This document shows, in pieces, positions 6,839 through 11,754 of a DNA stretch of 11,754 nt; position 1 is the first letter of the stretch; each line of letters starts with the position of its first letter. Below the pieces are notes generated by a model. The model was not told the DNA's origin. It ran no database searches and was given only the letters and a program-made list of their open reading frames with translations. The position numbers and the translations under genes were made by a program. Where the stretch lies: contig CAZMRK010000800.1 of NCBI GenBank assembly GCA_964568355.1, forward strand, positions 1 through 11,754. Reading direction: 5' to 3'. The stretch is from JAJPJX01 sp964568355. GTDB taxonomy: Bacteria > Acidobacteriota > Terriglobia > Bryobacterales > Bryobacteraceae.

Positions 6839-8026
6839 TTATTGTACCAGGGGCTCTGTTGGACGGACCGCCGGCGCCACCTCCTGGCGGAAGGTCCATT
6901 GCAGCAGCGGAGGTGCAATCACCGTGGTCAATACCGACATCACCACGATAATTCCATAGACCGAAGGAGCCATTACGCCGAAGCCCATTCCGATCTGCGC
7001 CACCACCATGCCCACCTCTCCGCGCGGTACCATTCCAGCGCCGACGCGCAGCGCATCCTTGCGGCCCAGGCGAACGGCGCCCAAGGCGCAAGCCACCAGC
7101 TTCGAAAATACGGCCGCCACGAAGATCGCCAGCGCCAGCAGCAATGTGGAGGACTGAGCAAACGGCGTGACATCGAAATGCAGACCGATGCCGACCAGAA
7201 AAAAGGGAGTCAGCAGTTCGCTTACACCGTCGGTGAGGTCATGCACACGGTGCTCCACCGTCTCGGAAAGCGCCATTCCGGCCAGGAAGGCGCCGACGAT
7301 AGCCGCGACTCCCGCATAGACCGCCAGCAGCGAAAGGGAAAACAGCAGCAGCATGGCCAGTACAAATTGGCCGTTAGAAGGATTCATGCGGGCCGTCATG
7401 CGCGGCATCACCCGGTGAACCGTGCGCGTACCCCACTTGGCCACCAGGACGGTAAAGCCGATAGCCAGACCGGCGGTGAGGCCCAGTTCCAGATAGTTCA
7501 CCGAGCCTTTGGCCATGCTGCTCACCACGGCCAGCACGATCAATCCCAGCACATCGTCGATCACCGCCGCCGCCAGAATGATGCGGGCCGCGCGCGTCGC
7601 CAGCAGTCCTTTGTCGGCCAGCACTTTGGCGGTAATGCCGACACTGGTGGCCACCATGGCCGCGCCGGTGAAGATGGCCTCCAGTTGGGGCTCGCCCCAA
7701 TACAGCGAGATACCCCATCCCAGGAAGAAAGGCGCCACTACGCCCAGAGTGGCCACCACCAGGGCGGTGCCTCCTACCCGCAGCAGGTCCGACGCTTTCA
7801 CTTCCAGTCCCACGCGGAACAGCAGGAACATCACGCCCAGCTCGGAAAGGATGCCGAGGACTTCATTGGGCTGCATCCAGCCCAGCACGTGCGGGCCGAT
7901 CAGGATGCCCGCGACGATTTCGCCAGCGATGCCGGGCTGGCCCAGACGTTCCATCACCTCCGCCAGAAGCTTGGCCGAGGCGAACACTACGAGCATGGAA
8001 AGGGAAATCTCAGCGGCCGAATGCAT
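6839..8026 (-). CDS. CPA2-family cation:proton antiporter (Kef/NapA-like)
   Basis: This is an integral inner-membrane antiporter exchanging Na+ or K+ for H+; 395 aa, with about 12-13 hydrophobic helices covering nearly the whole chain. Diagnostic elements are GEIVAGILIGPHVLG (35-49) in an early helix, TSVGITAKVL (127-136) of the unwound crossing helix, the ion-binding Asp pair in AAAVIDDVLG (D157, D158), LTPFFLVGIGL (272-282), and GMVPRGEVGMV (331-341) with R335 where many electrogenic members have lysine. It ends after the membrane domain, with no C-terminal TrkA-N/RCK domain, so gating by nucleotides as in KefB/C is unlikely. ATG 8024-8026 starts 7 nt after the upstream nuclease stop, and its TAA is 7 nt from the FAH start. 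This fits an operon role, perhaps in pH or salt homeostasis. Ion specificity cannot be read from the sequence. Confidence 0.92.
   Translation of the reverse strand: MHSAAEISLSMLVVFASAKLLAEVMERLGQPGIAGEIVAGILIGPHVLGWMQPNEVLGILSELGVMFLLFRVGLEVKASDLLRVGGTALVVATLGVVAPFFLGWGISLYWGEPQLEAIFTGAAMVATSVGITAKVLADKGLLATRAARIILAAAVIDDVLGLIVLAVVSSMAKGSVNYLELGLTAGLAIGFTVLVAKWGTRTVHRVMPRMTARMNPSNGQFVLAMLLLFSLSLLAVYAGVAAIVGAFLAGMALSETVEHRVHDLTDGVSELLTPFFLVGIGLHFDVTPFAQSSTLLLALAIFVAAVFSKLVACALGAVRLGRKDALRVGAGMVPRGEVGMVVAQIGMGFGVMAPSVYGIIVVMSVLTTVIAPPLLQWTFRQEVAPAVRPTEPLVQ
6841..6849 (-). promoter_or_regulatory. Extended -10-like box ahead of the FAH gene
   Basis: On the minus strand the bases read TGGTACAAT, an extended -10 (TGn plus TACAAT, 5/6 to consensus) that overlaps the antiporter stop codon. 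Transcription would start about three bases ahead of GTG 6831. No -35 box was found. It may be an internal promoter uncoupling FAH-tmk-holB from the upstream genes, or chance. Confidence 0.22.
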
Positions 8027-8032
8027 CTCGTA

Positions 8033-9346
8033 TTACTTCAAGTTTAGCCGCCGGTTCCCCCGGACCGCCAATCGGGCTTTTAACCGATCCGCGCGGCGCT
8101 GCCGCGCCGCTGTATCTTCCAGTTCGATTGCGCTACGTGTCAACTCCAGCGCCATGGCGTAATTGCGCTCGCGATGTTCGTAATACTTGGCCAGTTCGTC
8201 GAGGGCCCGAATGCGATAGGCGTTGCGAGACCCCGCCAGGTCGGAAAATATCGCCAGGGAGGCATCCTGCCGCCCCAGGCGCTTCTCGAGCGTCCCGATG
8301 TCCCACAAGGTACGGAACAGCAGATCGTCCGGCAGTCCGAGATCCACCGCGCGCCGGAACAGCCGCAGCGCTTCTTCCTGGCGAGCCGAGGCCAGCAGCC
8401 AGCGGCCCAGGCCGATCAGGTCGGCCCCATGGCGAAACTGGGCCTGCTCGGGCGAGCGGAAGGCGAAAGGGACTACGGCTGTCAGGCACGCCAGCGACAG
8501 GATATCGATGGCGTTGTGGTGGAAAATCGGCACCAGCCGGAAAGCCTGCCGGGTGCGGAGATATTCGAAGTAGTAATAGGGGATCATCTCCCCAGGCAGG
8601 TCGCCGTGCCGCTCTACGCCCAGGATCTGATTTTCCAGTTCCACCAGGCGGCAGCTTTCCAGGCGCAGCTTCCACAGGCGGCGCGCCCCGAATAGCAGGT
8701 CCAGATGTCCCAGGCGGCTGAACGGCGGGCGCGAGCGCGCCATCCGGAAGCGCGTCTCCAGCAGGGGCTGATCGTAGGTTTTGCCGTTATAGGTAATCAG
8801 CACATCGAACTGGGCCAGGTATTCCGTCAGGCGAGCCAGCAGCGAGGGCTCTTCGCCGTAGTCGCGCATGAAAAACTGGCGTACGCGGAATCCCTCGGGC
8901 CCGATGCTGCCCACCCCGACCAGAAAGGCGTAGGTGCCGGTGCCGCCGGCCAGCCCGGTCGTCTCGGTGTCCAGGAAAGCCCATTTGGCCGGCGGGCTCG
9001 ACGGAATCGATCCCTCGGAGAGCGAGTCCAGCAGATCCAGCGGCAGCGCGTTCAGATCGGAGATATCCACACTTCCGTGGCGCCGGTGGCGTTCCCAGAC
9101 CTTCTCCGTTTCGAAATGTTCGCCCAGGGAGGTATGCACCACTTCGCCGCTCATCAGATCTTCGATGAAGTAGCGCGCGGGCCGCAGGGAGCGCAGCGAG
9201 TGAAAATCTCCATCCCAGGCGTCGTGGGAGGCTTCAGCGAGCGGCTCGGGGCGCACTTCGCGCGGCTCCCGGGCATGGCTGTACTTTCGGTCGATTCGGG
9301 CGATGCGCCTGCGAAGCAGGGCGAGCTGTTCCTGGATATCCTCCAT
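8033..9346 (-). CDS. YprB-like RNase H-fold DEDD exonuclease with C-terminal helical (TPR-like) repeats
   Basis: This is a predicted nuclease of the RNase_H_2 / YprB group; 437 aa. The exonuclease core shows FLDTETTGL (residues 124-132; D126, E128), LITYNGKTYDQPLLETRF (183-200; D192) and IFHHNAIDILSL (274-284; H277, D281), so all four DEDD acidic residues are present. The N-terminal 20 residues are charged and helical (EDIQEQLALLRRRIARIDRKY). After the nuclease fold, residues about 300-420 are regular helices like tetratricopeptide repeats (GRWLLASARQEEALRLFRRAV; ALDELAKYYEHRERNYAMAL), probably for protein contacts. The B. subtilis namesake is regarded as a single-strand DNA exonuclease working with a helicase; no helicase is in this window. 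ATG 9344-9346 is preferred over TTG 9397 because a good promoter (9368-9397) lies between them and the extra 17 residues lack family character. It heads the five-gene minus-strand run. Confidence 0.85.
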   Translation of the reverse strand: MEDIQEQLALLRRRIARIDRKYSHAREPREVRPEPLAEASHDAWDGDFHSLRSLRPARYFIEDLMSGEVVHTSLGEHFETEKVWERHRRHGSVDISDLNALPLDLLDSLSEGSIPSSPPAKWAFLDTETTGLAGGTGTYAFLVGVGSIGPEGFRVRQFFMRDYGEEPSLLARLTEYLAQFDVLITYNGKTYDQPLLETRFRMARSRPPFSRLGHLDLLFGARRLWKLRLESCRLVELENQILGVERHGDLPGEMIPYYYFEYLRTRQAFRLVPIFHHNAIDILSLACLTAVVPFAFRSPEQAQFRHGADLIGLGRWLLASARQEEALRLFRRAVDLGLPDDLLFRTLWDIGTLEKRLGRQDASLAIFSDLAGSRNAYRIRALDELAKYYEHRERNYAMALELTRSAIELEDTAARQRRADRLKARLAVRGNRRLNLK

Positions 9347-9367
9347 TGCTTCGCTTTTTCTTTGCCC

Positions 9368-9397
9368 ACTATAGAACGCCTGTGGGCCTGAATTCAA
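9368..9397 (-). promoter_or_regulatory. Candidate sigma-70 promoter of the five-gene minus-strand operon
   Basis: On the minus strand TTGAAT (9397-9392, 4/6) is followed after 18 nt by TATAGT (9373-9368, 5/6). Transcription would start near 9360, giving a leader of about 14 nt before ATG 9346. That leader, GAAAAAGCGAAGCA, has no clear Shine-Dalgarno. This is the best-looking promoter in the window and sits in the only divergent intergenic gap. Confidence 0.5.
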
Positions 9398-9407
9398 TAC
9401 AATCGTC

Positions 9408-9413
9408 TATATT
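9408..9413 (+). promoter_or_regulatory. -10-like box just ahead of galU
   Basis: TATATT (5/6 to TATAAT) ends six bases before GTG 9420, so the expected transcription start falls on or next to the start codon. A second candidate, TACAAT (9398-9403), is ten bases upstream and would leave a leader of about ten bases. No convincing -35 accompanies either box. AAGGAG at 9415-9420 runs into the start codon itself. Confidence 0.3.
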
Positions 9414-9419
9414 CAAGGA

Positions 9420-10316
9420 GTGATTCAGAGCGCAATTGTCCCCGTCGCCGGGCACGGAACCCGCCTGCTTCCGGCAACTAAATCGCAGCCGAAGGAAATG
9501 TTGCCGGTGGCACGCAAGCCGATTGTGCAATATGTGGTGGAGGAACTGGTGGCCAACGGCATTGAACAGGTGCTGTTTGTCACCGGCCGGAATAAAAGCT
9601 CGATTGAAAATCATTTCGATCACGATCCGGAGCTATTCCGGACGCTCACCGAGGCCAACAAGCACGATCTGGCGCAGGAACTGGATTTCCGCAGCCTTCA
9701 GGCCAATTTCTTCTATACGCGCCAGCGGTTTCAGAAGGGCCTGGGGGATGCGATCCTCTGCGCGGAGAATTTCGCCGGGGAGCAGCCTTTCGTGGTGGCG
9801 CTCGGCGATTCCATCCTGGGATTGAACGCCCGCTCGCGGGCGGTGAACCGCATGTGCGAGGTCTTCGAAGAGCGGCGCGCAAGCTGCGTGATTGCGGTGG
9901 AGGAGGTACCACTCGAAGAGACCCACCACTATGGAGTTGTGCAGCCGGAGAACGGTCCGGACGATTGCTTCCGCGTGGTCAACCTGGTGGAGAAGCCCGA
10001 GGCCGGACACGCGCCCAGCAACCTGGCGATCGCCGGCCGGTATGTTTTTTCGCCTTTAATCTTCGACATGATCCGGCGGGTCCAGCCGGATAAACGCGGG
10101 GAAATCCAACTCACTGACGCCATCCAGATGCTCTGCGACGAAGGCCGGCGAGTGATGGCGGTCCGCCTGACGGCGGAGGAGCGGCGCTACGACATCGGCA
10201 ATTTTCCCAGCTACTTCGAGAGCTTTGTCGAGTTCGCGCTGGCCGACCCGATCTACGGTCCGGAGTTCCGCAAGGTGCTGGAACGTCTGCTGTCGCGAGC
10301 CGCCGCGGCATCATGA
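9420..10316 (+). CDS. galU: UTP--glucose-1-phosphate uridylyltransferase
   Basis: This enzyme makes UDP-glucose from UTP and glucose-1-phosphate in the cytosol, feeding capsule, lipopolysaccharide and other glycan synthesis; 298 aa, the usual length. The nucleotidyltransferase signature is clear: VPVAGHGTRLLPATKSQPKE (residues 7-26), KPIVQYVVEE (33-42), KGLGDAILCAENF (106-118), VALGDSIL (126-133, D130 as metal ligand), HYGVVQP (170-176), VEKPEAGHAPSNLAIAGRYV (190-209), GEIQLTDAI (227-235) and RRYDIGNFPSYFESFVEFAL (255-274). GTG 9420 is the only standard start that gives the expected N-terminus MIQSAIVPVAG; an in-frame stop lies upstream at 9372-9374. Its stop overlaps the start of the next gene (ATGA). 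A dTDP-glucose or CDP-glucose pyrophosphorylase is less likely because the SNLAIAGRY and RRYDIGN patterns are GalU-like. Confidence in the function is high. Confidence 0.92.
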   Translation: MIQSAIVPVAGHGTRLLPATKSQPKEMLPVARKPIVQYVVEELVANGIEQVLFVTGRNKSSIENHFDHDPELFRTLTEANKHDLAQELDFRSLQANFFYTRQRFQKGLGDAILCAENFAGEQPFVVALGDSILGLNARSRAVNRMCEVFEERRASCVIAVEEVPLEETHHYGVVQPENGPDDCFRVVNLVEKPEAGHAPSNLAIAGRYVFSPLIFDMIRRVQPDKRGEIQLTDAIQMLCDEGRRVMAVRLTAEERRYDIGNFPSYFESFVEFALADPIYGPEFRKVLERLLSRAAAAS

Positions 10317-11719
10317 AGAGGACCGGTCTCTTTTTCGCTGCTCTGTTCCTGATCGTGCTAGCGGCGCGGCTGTGCCATTCGGGCATCCTCTGGGCCGAAG
10401 AGGGGCTGCCGCTGGCCGCCGCAGCGGAAATGCTTCGCGGTAAAGTGCTTTATCGCGATATCTGGTTTGATAAACCCCCCTTTCTAGCCTATGTCTATCT
10501 GCTTTGGGGATCTCACATCGGCTGGATCCTGCGCCTGGCCGGTGCCGTCTACGTGCTGGCGTCGGCGGCCATGGTCTGGCGCTTCGCCCGCGACCTTTGG
10601 GGCCGCCGGGAAGCCTTCTGGGCCGCCGGCCTGCTGGCGTTCTTTCTGACCTTTGAGATTCCTTCCGCAGCCCTGCCACTGGCTGCCGATCTCCTCATGG
10701 TACTTCCACACGTGGCAGCAGTGTATTTCGCCTCCCAGGGCCGCGGATTTTGGAGCGGGGTCTGCGCCGGCGTTGCTTTTTTGTTCAACGCCAAGGGAGT
10801 TTTTGTTGCGGCCACGTGTGCCGTGTGGCTTTTTCCAGGAGTACTGTTCTTTGGCCTCGGCTTTTTGCTGCCCAATCTGGCCGCGCTCGGCTGGCTTTGG
10901 GCTCACGGCGCTCTCGTGCCTTATTATGAACAGGTTTGGGTGGCCGGCAGGCTCTACGCCGGCGGGACCTTCCTGGCGGATCCGGTGCGCGAAGGCATCC
11001 TCCGCACCATCAACTGGTGCGGATTTCATGTGGCGGCGGTGGCGGCGGCGTGCTGGTACTGGTGGAAGAAGGCGGGGACGGATCGTTGGCGCTGGGCTGT
11101 TTGGGCGGCGCTGTCGCTGGCGGCGGTCGTGATGGGGTGGCGCTTTTTTCCACGCTATTATTTTCAGCTCCTTCCCATCGTGGTGCTGGCGGGCGCCCGC
11201 GGGTTGGCACTGCTTCCGCGGCGGTACGTGCTGGTGCTGACGACCTTCCTGCTAATCCCGTTTTTCCGCTTCGGCCCGCGCTACGTCCTATTGGCGGCGC
11301 ACCAGTTGCGGGGAGGGCCAATCGCCTGGGCGGACGTGGCCATGGACCAGGACAGCCGCCAGGCGGCGGCGATCGCACGGGCCTGGAGCCGGCCCGGCGA
11401 TACGTTGTTCGTCTGGGGCTTCCGTCCCGAGCTGTACTCCTATACCAGGCTCCCCGCGGCAAACCGCTTCCTGGATTCTCAGCCACTTACGGGCATTCCG
11501 GCGGATCGCCACCTGACCTGGTCCCAAGTTCCCGATCCGGAGCGGACCCGGTCCAACCGCGAGGAATTGATCCGCAGCAGCCCTACCCTGATCCTGGACG
11601 GCCTGGGGCTTTACAACCCCAGGCTGGCCCTTACCGCCTTCCCGGATTTGCAGCCCTGGCTCGGTCCTTACCGGGAAGTGGCGCGGTCGCAGCATACGAT
11701 CGTCTACCGGCGCTTCTAG
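10313..11719 (+). CDS. GT-C fold (GT39/ArnT-like) membrane glycosyltransferase
   Basis: This is a polytopic inner-membrane protein of 468 aa, likely transferring a sugar from a polyprenyl-phosphate donor on the periplasmic side. After an N-terminal helix (6-22) comes the catalytic-loop pattern LWAEEGLPLAAAAEMLRGKVLYRDIWFDKPPF, split here as residues 26-37 and 38-57. Its acidic pair E29/E30 and KPP correspond to the D/E and KPPL motifs of the PMT/ArnT group. About nine further hydrophobic segments follow, with RFFPRYYFQLLPIVVLAGA (277-295) as a second conserved signature. The last roughly 120 residues (345-468) are soluble, with PGDTLFVWGFRPELYSYTRLPAANRFLDS (361-389), a tail typical of these proteins. 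ATG 10313 overlaps the galU TGA by four bases, so the two are coupled. The context suggests an envelope glycan or lipid-glycosylation role; donor and acceptor are unknown. The nucleotide-sugar made by GalU would need conversion to a lipid-linked donor first. Confidence 0.82.
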   Translation: MKRTGLFFAALFLIVLAARLCHSGILWAEEGLPLAAAAEMLRGKVLYRDIWFDKPPFLAYVYLLWGSHIGWILRLAGAVYVLASAAMVWRFARDLWGRREAFWAAGLLAFFLTFEIPSAALPLAADLLMVLPHVAAVYFASQGRGFWSGVCAGVAFLFNAKGVFVAATCAVWLFPGVLFFGLGFLLPNLAALGWLWAHGALVPYYEQVWVAGRLYAGGTFLADPVREGILRTINWCGFHVAAVAAACWYWWKKAGTDRWRWAVWAALSLAAVVMGWRFFPRYYFQLLPIVVLAGARGLALLPRRYVLVLTTFLLIPFFRFGPRYVLLAAHQLRGGPIAWADVAMDQDSRQAAAIARAWSRPGDTLFVWGFRPELYSYTRLPAANRFLDSQPLTGIPADRHLTWSQVPDPERTRSNREELIRSSPTLILDGLGLYNPRLALTAFPDLQPWLGPYREVARSQHTIVYRRF

Positions 11720-11729
11720 GCCTAATGAT

Positions 11730-11754
11730 TCGGCGATCCCTGCCGATCTTATTT
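11730..11754 (+). terminator. Weak hairpin plus T-rich tail after the glycosyltransferase
   Basis: TCGGC (11730-11734) and GCCGA (11742-11746) pair around a 7-nt loop and are followed by TCTTATTT to the window end. The stem is only 5 bp and the T-tract is interrupted, so this is at best a weak intrinsic terminator. The sequence beyond the edge could change the picture. Confidence 0.3.

Noticed and set aside
6067..6918. Longer FAH protein starting at 6918
   Set aside because: It would overlap the antiporter by 80 nt with a cysteine/arginine-rich extension unlike the family; GTG 6831 follows the antiporter stop.
6821..8047. Plus-strand open frame of 408 codons opposite the antiporter
   Set aside because: The product is H/Q/R-rich with no fold signature and is the antisense of hydrophobic membrane codons; the minus strand encodes a clear CPA2 antiporter.
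9369..9623. Minus-strand 84-codon frame over the galU start
   Set aside because: It is antisense to the galU nucleotide-binding motif and has no recognisable features.
1..11754. tRNA, rRNA, riboswitch, transposase or prophage genes
   Set aside because: None of the characteristic motifs or conserved structures was seen on reading both strands; every sizeable stretch is accounted for by protein genes.

Overview
The window looks like a chromosomal segment of an Acidobacteriota bacterium, most likely of the Solibacter/Bryobacter kind. This is inferred from gene content. The left edge holds the C-terminal part of a MacB/FtsX-type (ADOP-like) ABC permease. Next to it is a very large Oar-like TonB-dependent receptor with an N-terminal carboxypeptidase-regulatory-like domain. 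A short repeat word at 732-761, readable as PLPYGRGS in one frame, is one I associate with acidobacterial genomes; that is from memory and was not searched. Coding is dense and GC-rich, and most genes lack a canonical Shine-Dalgarno sequence at normal spacing.

Layout. (1) Positions 1-555 (+) hold the end of the permease. (2) Positions 556-850 hold a promoter/operator-like stretch with two perfect small dyads, then an odd G/T-rich leader with a dispersed-repeat-like word and three tandem 24-bp units. This leader runs in frame into the signal peptide of the receptor (to 4341, +). (3) Positions 4342-4413 form a convergent intergenic gap with two adjacent perfect stem-loops. (4) On the minus strand, 9346 down to 4414 is one tightly packed run of five genes: a YprB-like DEDD exonuclease with helical repeats, a CPA2 cation/proton antiporter, an FAH-family hydrolase, thymidylate kinase (tmk) and the DNA polymerase III delta-prime subunit (holB). 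Their spacings are 6 nt, 7 nt, a 4-nt overlap and an 11-nt overlap, so they are probably one operon. (5) A 73-bp divergent promoter region (9347-9419) separates this operon from a plus-strand pair, galU and a GT-C-type membrane glycosyltransferase, joined by an ATGA overlap (9420-11719).

How the genes fit together. tmk makes dTDP for DNA synthesis and delta-prime is part of the clamp loader, so their coupling is a familiar replication pair. The upstream FAH hydrolase, antiporter and nuclease are a less obvious combination. galU supplies UDP-glucose for envelope polysaccharide, and the adjacent membrane glycosyltransferase probably acts in the same envelope glycan pathway. The permease and the TonB receptor are envelope proteins that probably have separate promoters.

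No tRNA, rRNA, CRISPR array, transposase or phage gene was seen. No complete undescribed system is evident. The most unusual feature is the repeat-built leader of the TonB receptor (732-846). Next are a cysteine-free delta-prime and several start codons placed almost on top of -10-like boxes.
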